Source: an uncultured Bacteroidales bacterium (GTDB taxonomy: Bacteria; Bacteroidota; Bacteroidia; Bacteroidales; Paludibacteraceae). From it: a stretch of DNA of 64,000 bases. A model generated the notes under the pieces. That model worked only from the letters and a program-made list of their open reading frames with translations, had not been told where the DNA came from and ran no database searches. The stretch lies in the NCBI GenBank assembly GCA_937891975.1, contig CALAUA010000014.1, positions 310,001 to 374,000 on the forward strand. Reading direction: 5' to 3'. The position numbers were made by a program, and so were the translations under genes. Below, in pieces: positions 14,872 to 23,491 of this stretch (the first letter of the stretch is position 1; every line of letters begins with the position of its first letter).

Positions 14872-16542
14872 TTGAGAGTTTGGAAATACATAGTATTGGT
14901 AATAAGTTGCGGATTATGGTCTGTGGCGTGTATGGCACAATCGTTGGTGTACTTGGAGCATTCAGAGACACTCTCGTTCGATGAACGCCGTTTGCCCGAT
15001 GCTCAGATATTGAAAGGTAATGTGTGTTTTCGACACGACTCGATGTTGATGTATTGTGACTCTGCATACTTCTTCGATAAGCAAAATTCGCTGCATGCAT
15101 TTGGGCATGTACACATATTGCAGGGCGATAGCATAGAGGGTTTTGGTGATGTGCTATACTATAACGGAAATACGAAGTTGGCACGTTTTCGCAAGCGTGT
15201 GAGATTGATTCATAATAGAGAGACAACATTACGAACCGATAGCCTGAACTATGATCGTAATCGTAATATAGCATATTACTTTTCAGGTGGAACGATTGAA
15301 GATAGTCTAAATGTACTCACCTCACGCAAAGGGCAATATACTCCAGATAATAATCAAGCGATTTTTAGGGGAGATGTGAAGTTAGTAAATCCTAATTTCG
15401 TACTTACTGCCGACACATTATACTATAACACAGAGACTTATCAAGCCGATTTGGTAGGACCTACGCAGATTATATATGATAAGGAAACAACAATCTTGTC
15501 AAGCAATGGTTGGTATAACACACAAACCGAAAAGTCGAAATTGCTAGATCGGTCTCGCATTATCCATACCGATGGAATGACGTTGACGGGTGATACGATT
15601 TATTATGACAAGGCTATAGGTATGGGGCAGGTGTTTGGCAATATGCAGAGTACAGACTCAACTAATCGAATGACACTCTATGGCAACAAAGGTGAGGTGT
15701 GGGAACATTCTAATAATGGATATGTAACCGATAGTGCGATGGTGGTAGATTGGTCGGATTCAACGATGTACACGTATATGCATGCCGACACGCTCTTTAC
15801 AGAAGAGATACCTTACCAAATCAGCCAACTTATACCGAAAGATAGCATTTTGGTAGATTCTATTTGGCAGGTGCAAGCCCCTGATACATTGTGGATTGAT
15901 ACAGCCTATCAGCAGGTGAGGGCATTCTATAATGTTCGTATATACCGTGAGGATGTGCAATCGGTATGTGACTCTATGCGGTACAATGGTAGAGATTCGA
16001 TTATATCTTTGTATGGCAATCCTGTATGTTGGAATGGGTCGAATCAAGTGTCGGCGGACTCGGTTCATGTCTATATAAAGAATGGTGATATAGATTATCT
16101 GCATGGTATAGGCAACACGATTGCTATCAAGCAAGAGGGACAGGATGAGTTTGACCAATTGGCTGGCAAAGAGATGATAGCTTATGTGAAGGATGGGGAT
16201 ATACATATGATAGATGTGAATGGTAATGCCGAAACGGTGTTTTATCCTAGAGAGGAAGATGGCACTTATATAGGTGTGAATAAGACGCAAAGTAGTTTTG
16301 TAAAGCTTTATTTGGAGAATAGGCAAGTGCATCATGTGGTGTTTACGACATCCTCTTCGGGAGTAATGATACCTTTGGATCAAGCAACAAACGAAGAAAA
16401 ATACCTGACGACCTTCTTCTGGGCGGAGACAGAACGTCCTCGACAGCCAGGCGATATATTCTTACATCCACAGCGTACTATGCGTCCTGATGCTGCTGCT
16501 ATATCTGCTGCGGCAGAGGATGATGAAGAAGATGAAGATTAA
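14872..16542 (+). CDS. OstA-like (LptA/LptD N-domain) protein
   Basis: 556 residues, starting at a TTG (14872); the only nearby ATG is followed at once by a stop. It has a signal peptide (YIVLVISCGLWSVACMAQ). The body is built of repeated beta-strand units of the OstA/LptA jellyroll type: LKGNVCFRHDSMLMYCDSAYFF, ALGHV-like AFGHVHILQGDSIEGFGDVLYYNGNTKLARF, and IFRGDVKLVNPNFVLTADTLYYNTETYQADLVGPTQI. It ends with an acidic tail (EDDEEDED). It probably carries lipopolysaccharide or lipooligosaccharide across the periplasm. There is no C-terminal LptD barrel, so it corresponds to an LptA-like bridge. Confidence 0.85.
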   Translation: MRVWKYIVLVISCGLWSVACMAQSLVYLEHSETLSFDERRLPDAQILKGNVCFRHDSMLMYCDSAYFFDKQNSLHAFGHVHILQGDSIEGFGDVLYYNGNTKLARFRKRVRLIHNRETTLRTDSLNYDRNRNIAYYFSGGTIEDSLNVLTSRKGQYTPDNNQAIFRGDVKLVNPNFVLTADTLYYNTETYQADLVGPTQIIYDKETTILSSNGWYNTQTEKSKLLDRSRIIHTDGMTLTGDTIYYDKAIGMGQVFGNMQSTDSTNRMTLYGNKGEVWEHSNNGYVTDSAMVVDWSDSTMYTYMHADTLFTEEIPYQISQLIPKDSILVDSIWQVQAPDTLWIDTAYQQVRAFYNVRIYREDVQSVCDSMRYNGRDSIISLYGNPVCWNGSNQVSADSVHVYIKNGDIDYLHGIGNTIAIKQEGQDEFDQLAGKEMIAYVKDGDIHMIDVNGNAETVFYPREEDGTYIGVNKTQSSFVKLYLENRQVHHVVFTTSSSGVMIPLDQATNEEKYLTTFFWAETERPRQPGDIFLHPQRTMRPDAAAISAAAEDDEEDED

Positions 16543-16562
16543 CGAAGAAAAACTAAATAACA

Positions 16563-17264
16563 ATGAAAAGATTTCTTATATGTATTAGTGTCATTATGAT
16601 GACCATAGTGCCCATACAAGCAGAAGACTACCTTGGTGTGCAAATAGGTTATGCGCAGTCAATCACACGCCTGAATGCTCCTACTGAGGCCAACAATTCG
16701 AAATTGAATCCGACTATCTACAATGGTCTGAAAGTGGGTGTGGTCTATGACGCTACTTTGATTAAGGGCTTTGGATTTACCATTGGTCTTAACTATACTT
16801 TTGGAGCCAATGCTACAGATTGGGCATCTAAGCACACTACTTCGCTATATCCCAAAATGCGTTCACGAGGTCAATATCACCAAGTGGAGATACCTGTGGA
16901 CTGGCAATATAAGTTTGAGATAGCTAAACACACGTGGTTGATGCTTTATACTGGACCTACACTGCAATGTGGATTATCGTTTAAGGATAAATGGTATATT
17001 GATGACGGAAAGAATGAATCGTTTACGCACCAAGAGGATATATATTCCGAAGAAGATATGAAGGATTATACCATGAAACGTGTGAATGTGACTTGGGGTA
17101 TTGGTGCTGGTTTTCAATATGAGCGCTACTTCCTGCGTGGTGGATATGATTTTGGACTGATTAATCCGTATAAGGCTCAGTCATTTACGGGAAAAGATAT
17201 TTATACCCGTGGTCGATTTGATCAATGGCAGATTAAATTAGGATTGTATCTCTGGGAGAAATGA
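16563..17264 (+). CDS. outer membrane beta-barrel protein (PorT-like fold)
   Basis: 233 residues with signal peptide (MKRFLICISVIMMTIVPIQA). Alternating amphipathic strands fill the mature protein (YLGVQIGYAQSI, GFGFTIGLNYTFGA, QVEIPVDWQYKFEI, TWLMLYTGPTLQCGLSF, WGIGAGFQYERYFLRGGYDFGLINPY), typical of small 8-12-stranded barrels. It shares the pattern 'LMLYTGPTLQCGL ... GAGFQYERYFLRGGYDFGLIN' with the protein at 32319-33089 (FFYAGPQLQIGL ... GGGLEWDRYRLQAGYEFGLNN), so the two are paralogues. It overlaps dnaG by four bases. Confidence 0.8.
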   Translation: MKRFLICISVIMMTIVPIQAEDYLGVQIGYAQSITRLNAPTEANNSKLNPTIYNGLKVGVVYDATLIKGFGFTIGLNYTFGANATDWASKHTTSLYPKMRSRGQYHQVEIPVDWQYKFEIAKHTWLMLYTGPTLQCGLSFKDKWYIDDGKNESFTHQEDIYSEEDMKDYTMKRVNVTWGIGAGFQYERYFLRGGYDFGLINPYKAQSFTGKDIYTRGRFDQWQIKLGLYLWEK

Positions 17265-19282
17265 TTCCACGCGAAACTATAGATAGAATCTTCGACGCCG
17301 CCAAGATCGAGGATGTGATAGGTGGTTATGTCACTCTTAAGAAGAGAGGGGCTAACTTATTGGGGCTCTGTCCTTTTCACCATGAGAAGACAGGTTCGTT
17401 CACTGTATCGCCTTCTAAGGGGATTTACAAATGTTTTGGTTGCGGTAAAGCAGGTAGTGTGGTTGGATTTGTGATGGAGATTGAGCAGTGCTCGTATGTG
17501 GAAGCCCTCAAGCAGCTAGCTCAGAGGTATCATATCACCATCGAGGAACGCGAACTGACTCAAGAGGAGAAACAACGACAAGACGATCGCGAGTCAATGT
17601 TTATTGTCAATGATTTTGCCAATAAGTGGTTTCAGTCGCAATTATTTGATACACAGGAAGGCAGTGCTGTGGGTATGGCTTACTTGCGTCAGCGCGGCAT
17701 ACGTGAGGATGTTATTAAGAAGTTTCAATTAGGTTACTCACCTGATAGAGCCAAATTGTGGGAGGAATCGAAGAAAGCAGGTTACCAAGATACTTATCTC
17801 ATTAATGATCCTGATACGCTAATTGGTACGGGTGTGTGTATCAAGGATGAGCAAGGCCGTTTGTTCGACCGTTTCCGTGGACGCGTGATTTTCCCATTCT
17901 TTTCGGTAAGTGGCAAGGTGACGGGATTTGCAGGGCGTCTAATCAAGCAGAGTGATAAAGCAGGTAAATATGTCAATTCGCCTACTTCTATTCTCTATGA
18001 GAAGAAGCATGAGTTGTATGGTTTCTATCAAGCTAAGCAGGCTATTAAGCGTGAAGATTGCTGCTATTTGGTTGAAGGTCAGTTGGATGTGATTCAGCTT
18101 GTGCAATCTGGAATAGAGAATGTGGTGGCTTCGGGTGGTACTGCACTCACTTATCCTCAGGTGCGTCTTATCCATCGTTTTACCGAGAATGTGACTATTC
18201 TATATGATGGAGATAGTGCAGGTATCAAAGCAGCGCTTCGAGGGGTGGATATGATGTTGGAAGAGGGTGTTAACGTCAAAGTGGTACTACTGCCAGAGGG
18301 AGAAGACCCTGATAGTTTTGCTCGTAAGCACAACGCAGTAGAGGTGTTGGATTATATCAAGCAAAATCAGACGGATTTTATTCGATTGAAGACGCAATTA
18401 CTTAGCCAAGATGCTGGCAATGACCCGATTAAGCGTGCGGATATGATTAATCAAATTGTACAATCTATCGCGATTATTCCAGATATCATCAAGCGTCAGA
18501 TATATACCAAAGATTGCTCTGTGTCGTTGGGCATACAGGAGGATATATTGACCAGAAAAGTGAACGAACTACGCAAGAAGCATTTAGCAGAACGTACAAA
18601 ACGTAATGCTGATTCTACTAACCGTTCGGCTGACTCTACACAATCTACGGTGCAGGTGACTACCGATGAGGCAGAACCGCAACCAAGTGCAACTACGCGA
18701 GTTGAAGAACAATCGTGCAAGCAGATAAATATTCGTAATCTCATGCAACTCATTGTTCGTTATGGGGAGCAAGTGATATACCAAGATGCCGATGTTAAGG
18801 TGCAATTAGGCGAGTATATCATCAATGAGTTGCATCGTGATAATATTGAGTTGGAAAACGCTCTTTATCAATTGATTATATCAGAGTATATGGCTCAGCG
18901 CAAAGAACCTAATTGGGTAGCAGCTACGTATTTTCAGCATCACCCCAATGTGCAGGTGAGTCAATTGGCTGTAGAGATGTTGGCTGATAAATATCAATTG
19001 AGTCGTATGTATAGCCGCCAAATAGTATCGGAAAATGTAGTGAAGGAGATAGACCCAATTAGCGAAGAAAATATATTGCCCGAATTGACGCAACGATTGT
19101 TGCTAGAGCTAAAATATTCGGTGGTCAACGAGCGCATTGATTCCATGCAAAAAGCATTGCATGAAGCACAGAAACGCAACGATTGGGAACTCATACGTAC
19201 TATCTTAGCAGAGCAACCTATACTGATTAAAATTCGTCAACAATTGTGTCAAGCTCTAGGAAACAGAGTAATCATCGGTTAA
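17261..19282 (+). CDS. dnaG: DNA primase
   Basis: 673 residues. The N-terminal CHC2 zinc ribbon is intact (LCPFHHEKTGSFTVSPSKG then YKCFGCGKAGS). The Toprim catalytic domain shows EGQLDVIQLVQSGIENVVASGGTALT and the metal motif DGDSAG. The C-terminal third is low-complexity around residue 440-490 (TKRNADSTNRSADSTQSTVQ), a linker to the helicase-binding domain. DnaG makes the RNA primers for replication. The ATG start overlaps the preceding barrel gene by four bases, so an essential replication gene is cotranscribed with outer-membrane assembly genes. Confidence 0.97.
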   Translation: MIPRETIDRIFDAAKIEDVIGGYVTLKKRGANLLGLCPFHHEKTGSFTVSPSKGIYKCFGCGKAGSVVGFVMEIEQCSYVEALKQLAQRYHITIEERELTQEEKQRQDDRESMFIVNDFANKWFQSQLFDTQEGSAVGMAYLRQRGIREDVIKKFQLGYSPDRAKLWEESKKAGYQDTYLINDPDTLIGTGVCIKDEQGRLFDRFRGRVIFPFFSVSGKVTGFAGRLIKQSDKAGKYVNSPTSILYEKKHELYGFYQAKQAIKREDCCYLVEGQLDVIQLVQSGIENVVASGGTALTYPQVRLIHRFTENVTILYDGDSAGIKAALRGVDMMLEEGVNVKVVLLPEGEDPDSFARKHNAVEVLDYIKQNQTDFIRLKTQLLSQDAGNDPIKRADMINQIVQSIAIIPDIIKRQIYTKDCSVSLGIQEDILTRKVNELRKKHLAERTKRNADSTNRSADSTQSTVQVTTDEAEPQPSATTRVEEQSCKQINIRNLMQLIVRYGEQVIYQDADVKVQLGEYIINELHRDNIELENALYQLIISEYMAQRKEPNWVAATYFQHHPNVQVSQLAVEMLADKYQLSRMYSRQIVSENVVKEIDPISEENILPELTQRLLLELKYSVVNERIDSMQKALHEAQKRNDWELIRTILAEQPILIKIRQQLCQALGNRVIIG

Positions 19283-19337
19283 TCCATTTCGAGCAATTTT
19301 AAACCACATTGAACTACTTTGAACAATACTGAACCCT
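19283..19337. repeat. 10-bp imperfect repeats between dnaG and the radical SAM gene
   Basis: The 55-bp gap contains TTGAACTACT, TTGAACAATA and CTGAACCCTA head to tail, preceded by a poorer unit. A related sequence, with AACAATACT in common, lies on the minus strand at 25035-25085. Confidence 0.5.
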
Positions 19338-20096
19338 ATGCTATTCAACTCTATCGTATATGGTCCCATCCGTTCACGCCGACTAGGTGTGTCGCTAGGT
19401 GTGAACTTGATGCCAACCGACGCTAAGTTATGCACTTTTGATTGCGTATATTGCGAATGTGGGTGGAATCACGTAGTGTTGCATCCCCATTTGCCCACTC
19501 GTGAGCAGGTACGCGATGCCCTCAACTCTCAACTCTCAATACTCAACGCTCAACCCGATGTCATCACTTTTAGTGGTAATGGTGAACCTACTTTACATCC
19601 TGATTTTTTAGGGATAATCCAAGACACTTGTGCGTTGCGAGATCAATATTGTCCCAATGCTAAAGTTTCGGTCTTGAGTAATTCCACCCAACTAGGGCGA
19701 GTAGATGTGGTGAAAGCCTTGCTGCTTGTTGACAATCGTATTCTCAAACTTGATTCTGCTATTGATGCTACTATGCGACTGATTGATAAGCCTGTTAATG
19801 ATCAACTTACGGTGTCGAAAGTGATAGAGTGGCTATCGATTTTTGATGGTGATTTTACTTTGCAGACTTGTTTTTTACGAGGCGAATACGAGGGGAAAAT
19901 AATCAACAATACTACTGCCGAAGAGCTTACTGCTTGGTATAAAGCGGTGGATATACTTCATCCTAAGCAAGTGATGATTTATGTCATTGATCGAGCTACT
20001 CCGCTACAAACATTATCCAAGGTACCTGCGGACGAGATGGAGGCAATTGCAGCGCCACTGCGAGAAAAGGGCATTGATGTAATTGTTAGCGCATGA
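19338..20096 (+). CDS. radical SAM protein
   Basis: 252 residues. The CxxxCxxC cluster motif is CTFDCVYC near residue 33, followed by another Cys (CECGW). The GNGEPTLHPDF segment is the glycine-rich SAM-binding motif of the family. The overall pattern (YGPIRSRRLGVSLGVNLMP, VSVLSNSTQLGR, LKLDSA) matches a widespread uncharacterised radical SAM group related to the MoaA/Fe-S oxidoreductase type. Substrate unknown. Residues 62-73 (LNSQLSILNAQP) are encoded by five heptanucleotide repeats at 19521-19555, in a loop before the first TIM-barrel repeat. It overlaps the next gene by four bases. Confidence 0.88.
   Translation: MLFNSIVYGPIRSRRLGVSLGVNLMPTDAKLCTFDCVYCECGWNHVVLHPHLPTREQVRDALNSQLSILNAQPDVITFSGNGEPTLHPDFLGIIQDTCALRDQYCPNAKVSVLSNSTQLGRVDVVKALLLVDNRILKLDSAIDATMRLIDKPVNDQLTVSKVIEWLSIFDGDFTLQTCFLRGEYEGKIINNTTAEELTAWYKAVDILHPKQVMIYVIDRATPLQTLSKVPADEMEAIAAPLREKGIDVIVSA
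19521..19555. repeat. heptanucleotide array inside the radical SAM gene (5 units)
   Basis: Units CTCAACT, CTCAACT, CTCAATA, CTCAACG, CTCAACC occur head to tail, in frame, encoding LNSQLSILNAQP. Confidence 0.95.
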
Positions 20097-21055
20097 AAAT
20101 TCTGATTGCACCACTCAATTGGGGATTGGGACATGCGACACGTTTAATCCCAATCATTCGCAACTACCTAGCGAAAGGCGATGAGGTGGTACTAGGTGGA
20201 GATGGAGAGAGCATATTGCTACTAAAGCAAACATTTCCTAACTTGCGGGTGATTGACTTACCTTCTTTAGAACTCCGTTATACCTCTGACCCCAAACAAC
20301 GTGGGTTTTATTTTCGTGCCGTTTGGGCATTGATACGATTTACGATTGCAGATCACTACTATCTGCGCAAAGCACTTGCTATTGAGCATTTTGATTTGAT
20401 TATCTCGGATAATCGGTTTGGACTTTTCTCACGTCAGATTCGTTCGGTGTATATAACACACCAACTTTATCCCATATTACCTAAGCGATTACGTTTCTTT
20501 CAACCCCTTGCGCGCATAGTACACGCATGTATATATAAAAGGTATGATGAAGTTTGGGTACCCGATTATGCATCCACCGACAATAATCTTTCTGGTTGGC
20601 TGAGCCATGGTCGTCGTTTTGATGAGAAAGTACAGTATATCGGTCCACTGTCTCGCTTCACTTTTCCCGAAGGAATACCGAATCTTTGCCGAAGCGATGC
20701 CAACTATCCTATTGTGGCTGTCTTATCTGGGCTGGAGCCGCAACGTACTCTCTTCGAACAAGAGTTAGTAGAGCGATTTAGAGAGAGCACAACACCTGTA
20801 TTGATTGTTCGTGGGAAGATTGGTAGCCCCCGCAGTACAACTCGCATTGGAGCAGTGACTATGATTCCATATCTAAGTGACAAAGAGCTTCTGCCACTAC
20901 TGGTGCAGGCAGAGAAGATTATTGCTCGTAGTGGTTATACAACCATCATGGATTTGGAAACACTAAATCTACTTACTAAAGCAGAATTACATCCAACTCC
21001 AGGACAAAGCGAACAAGAATATCTTGCCACTCATCTTGCCTCTCGTTGTAAATAG
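20093..21055 (+). CDS. glycosyltransferase, MurG/GT28-like
   Basis: 320 residues. The start MKILIAPLNWGLGHATRLIPIIRNYLAKGDEVVLGGDGES is the glycine-rich donor/acceptor loop of GT-B enzymes of the MurG type. The C-terminal half carries ILVAVLSGLEPQRTLFE-like sequence (IVAVLSGLEPQRTLFEQELVERF), IPYLSDKELLPLLVQAEKIIARSGYTTIMDLETL and a final PGQSEQEYLATHL, matching the UDP-sugar binding pocket. No membrane segment is present. It probably adds a sugar to a lipid or envelope precursor; donor and acceptor are not known. Overlaps the radical SAM gene. Confidence 0.8.
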   Translation: MKILIAPLNWGLGHATRLIPIIRNYLAKGDEVVLGGDGESILLLKQTFPNLRVIDLPSLELRYTSDPKQRGFYFRAVWALIRFTIADHYYLRKALAIEHFDLIISDNRFGLFSRQIRSVYITHQLYPILPKRLRFFQPLARIVHACIYKRYDEVWVPDYASTDNNLSGWLSHGRRFDEKVQYIGPLSRFTFPEGIPNLCRSDANYPIVAVLSGLEPQRTLFEQELVERFRESTTPVLIVRGKIGSPRSTTRIGAVTMIPYLSDKELLPLLVQAEKIIARSGYTTIMDLETLNLLTKAELHPTPGQSEQEYLATHLASRCK

Positions 21056-21069
21056 AAGCAGATCGTTAA

Positions 21070-21897
21070 TTACAGATAGCGCTTGATTTGTACCAAGTGG
21101 TGGGTTAGTTCGCCATCAGGAAGGTGAATACCCTGCTCATCGATGGTGTCGATATGTACACAACCTGAGCAATGGATGATTTCCATAGGGCTGAGCAGCA
21201 AGCCTACATGTGAGATATTCGTTGCCTTGGGGTCGCGGTCTGCGTGATCGAAAAATGCCAAGTCGCCCGGTTGTGCTTCTGCTAAGGATGGAACGAGTTC
21301 GCCCTGTGTCATTTGTTCGCGGGCATTGCGGAGAAGGTTGATACCCTGAGTCGCATATACGACTTGCGTAAATCCAGAGCAGTCCATGCCCATTGCATTT
21401 TTGCCGCCCCAGAGGTAAGGGGTGTTCAATAATGTTTGCGCAACGGCGCAAACATTGTGGGTATTGGACGGTGTTCCGCCTATAGGACGCCCTGAAGGGC
21501 TATTGGATATAGGCTGGGACACACAAGTAGGGTCGATGAGATATTGTTTGCCGAGGACTTCGAAAGTACCATGGGCATAGTTGGGAAGGTGTGTGCCGAG
21601 GGTGAGCATTAGTTCCTCGCTAGTTTCCATATCTGTCGCAATTGCCATTGGGACAGCCACCACGGTGGCTGGTAGATGAGAGGTTAAAGGTGATAGGTTA
21701 GAGGCGGAGGTTAACATCTTGAAATCCACCCAACCTTCTTGTCCGTCGAGTGTGGAGCGGATTTTCGTCCAGCGGGGCAGACGGTCTAGGACTTCGCATA
21801 CTTCGCCAAAGAGCAACTGAGTCAATTGCTCACTTCCTTCGGATGGCTCCTGACGCACAGGAGTGACTGTGCAATGATTGATGGCAAACTCTACCAT
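21070..21897 (-). CDS. SH3 / NlpC-P60 cell-wall peptidase (C40)
   Basis: 275 residues. Two SH3-like segments (VRQEPSEGSEQLTQLLFGEVCEVLDRLPRWTKIRSTLDGQEGWVDFKML and LGTHLPNYAHGTFEVLGKQYLID) precede the NlpC/P60 domain. The catalytic Cys is in GMDCSGFTQ (about residue 171), the His in ISHVGLLLS and the third polar residue in IIHCSGCVHID. The family cuts gamma-D-Glu-diaminopimelate bonds in peptidoglycan. No signal peptide is evident. Both linkers carry repeat-derived peptides: SNLSPLTSHLP from a heptamer array (21674-21708) and PISNSPSGRPIGGTPSN from a GGACGCC-type element (21462-21513). The start overlaps nadB by seven bases. Confidence 0.9.
   Translation of the reverse strand: MVEFAINHCTVTPVRQEPSEGSEQLTQLLFGEVCEVLDRLPRWTKIRSTLDGQEGWVDFKMLTSASNLSPLTSHLPATVVAVPMAIATDMETSEELMLTLGTHLPNYAHGTFEVLGKQYLIDPTCVSQPISNSPSGRPIGGTPSNTHNVCAVAQTLLNTPYLWGGKNAMGMDCSGFTQVVYATQGINLLRNAREQMTQGELVPSLAEAQPGDLAFFDHADRDPKATNISHVGLLLSPMEIIHCSGCVHIDTIDEQGIHLPDGELTHHLVQIKRYL
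21462..21513. repeat. GGACGCC-type repeat embedded in frame in the NlpC/P60 gene
   Basis: Consecutive units TTGGACGG..TTCCGCC, TATAGGACGCCCTGAAGGGC, TATTGGATATAGG. It matches the element at 60872-60930 almost base for base from TATAGGACGCCCTG to GATATAGG. Read on the minus strand it encodes PISNSPSGRPIGGTPSN between the SH3 and peptidase domains without disturbing the frame. Confidence 0.9.
21674..21708. repeat. heptanucleotide array inside the NlpC/P60 gene (5 units)
   Basis: Units AGATGAG, AGGTTAA, AGGTGAT, AGGTTAG, AGGCGGA. The array encodes, on the minus strand, part of SNLSPLTSHLP in the linker between the two SH3-like segments. Confidence 0.88.
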
Positions 21898-23489
21898 ACT
21901 TCGTTGTTATTGTTATTAGGTGATTTAGGATAGTCGATGGTGTAGTGCAAGCCGCGAGATTCTTTGCACTCTAATGCTTGGCGGGTGATCAAATAACCCA
22001 CATTGATCATGTTACGCAGTTCGCAGATGTCTTTCGTTGCCTTCACGCGTTTGAACAAATCCTCCGTTTCCTCGTAGAGCAAATCCAATCGCTCCCATGC
22101 ACGGCGCAAGCGCAAGTCGCTGCGCACAATACCCACATACGTGGACATCACTTGACCCACCTCACGCATGTCTTGCGAGATAAGCACATGCTCCTCGTTG
22201 GTCATGGTACCTTCGTCGTTCCAGTCGGGGATATTCTCGTTGAAATCGTAAGTTTCAATCACACTGAGCGAGTGTTTGGCTGCCGCATCGGCATACACCA
22301 CTGCCTCAATAAGTGAGTTACTAGCCAAGCGATTGCCACCATGCAAGCCCGTGCAACTGCACTCTCCCACCGCATACAAACGACGGATAGTGGATTGCGC
22401 ATCCAAGTCCACCTTGATACCGCCGCACATATAGTGCGCACATGGAGCAACTGGAATATACTCCTTCGTGATATCAATGCCTATGCTCAGGCACTTGGCG
22501 TAGATATTCGGGAAGTGATGTTTAGTCTCTTCGGGGTCTTTGTGGGTAACATCGAGGCAGACATGGTCCAGACCATGAATCTTCATCTCGTTGTCGATAG
22601 CGCGTGCCACGATGTCGCGTGGCGCAAGCGAGAGACGTGCATCGTATTTCTGCATAAACTCCTCGCCATTAGGCAAACGCAATATACCACCATAACCACG
22701 CATCGCTTCGGTGATGAGGTAGGCAGGGTGTGTCTCTGTGGGGTTATACAGTGCCGTTGGGTGGAACTGCACAAACTCCATATCCTTGACCAGACCTTTG
22801 GCACGATAGACCATCGCGATGCCGTCGCCCGTAGCGACATTAGGATTGGTGGTCGTAGCATACACTGCTCCCGTACCGCCTGTAGCCATCAACGTGATAC
22901 GACTCAGATAGGTATCGATCTTGCCCGTCTCGGGGTTAAGGATATACGCGCCATAACACTCAATATCGGGTGTGCGGCGAGTGACACGTACACCTAAATG
23001 GTGTTGGGTGATAATCTCTACGGCAAAGTGATTCTCCAATACATCAATATATGGGTTGGCGCGCACCGCAGCCATGAGTCCACGTTGGATCTCTGCGCCA
23101 GTGTCGTCGGCATGGTGGAGGATACGGAACTCGGAGTGTCCGCCCTCGCGATGGAGGTCAAAAGAGCCGTCGGCTTGCTTGTCGAAGTTCACGCCCCAAT
23201 TGACCAATTCCTCTATCTGCTTAGGTGCTTGGCGCACTACTTGCTCCACCGCAGCAGGGTCGCTGAGCCAGTCACCCGCTACCATAGTGTCGTGGATGTG
23301 TTTTTCGAAGTCATCTACGAGCATGTTGGTCACACTGGCGATACCGCCTTGCGCACGGCTGGTGTTGGTTTCTTCGAGGGTCGTCTTACAGCAGAGTGCA
23401 ATGCGATACTTCTGTGTGCGAGCCACTTTGAGCGCAAAACTCATGCCCGCTACACCGCCACCGATGATGAGAAAATCATACTTTTTCAT
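21891..23489 (-). CDS. nadB: L-aspartate oxidase
   Basis: 532 residues. The FAD-binding N terminus reads YDFLIIGGGVAGMSFALKVA. Further family motifs are TSRAQGGIASV, HREGGHSEFRILHHADDTGAEI (substrate-binding), ATGGTGAVYATTTNP and the C-terminal APCAHYMCGGIKVD plus GECSCTGLHGGNRLASNSLIEAVVYA. NadB oxidises L-aspartate to iminoaspartate, the first step of de novo NAD synthesis. nadA and nadC are not in the window. The gene lies between the CCA transferase (3 bp upstream) and the NlpC gene (overlapping) in one minus-strand transcript, an unusual mix of functions. Confidence 0.97.
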   Translation of the reverse strand: MKKYDFLIIGGGVAGMSFALKVARTQKYRIALCCKTTLEETNTSRAQGGIASVTNMLVDDFEKHIHDTMVAGDWLSDPAAVEQVVRQAPKQIEELVNWGVNFDKQADGSFDLHREGGHSEFRILHHADDTGAEIQRGLMAAVRANPYIDVLENHFAVEIITQHHLGVRVTRRTPDIECYGAYILNPETGKIDTYLSRITLMATGGTGAVYATTTNPNVATGDGIAMVYRAKGLVKDMEFVQFHPTALYNPTETHPAYLITEAMRGYGGILRLPNGEEFMQKYDARLSLAPRDIVARAIDNEMKIHGLDHVCLDVTHKDPEETKHHFPNIYAKCLSIGIDITKEYIPVAPCAHYMCGGIKVDLDAQSTIRRLYAVGECSCTGLHGGNRLASNSLIEAVVYADAAAKHSLSVIETYDFNENIPDWNDEGTMTNEEHVLISQDMREVGQVMSTYVGIVRSDLRLRRAWERLDLLYEETEDLFKRVKATKDICELRNMINVGYLITRQALECKESRGLHYTIDYPKSPNNNNNEVW

Positions 23490-23491
23490 AA

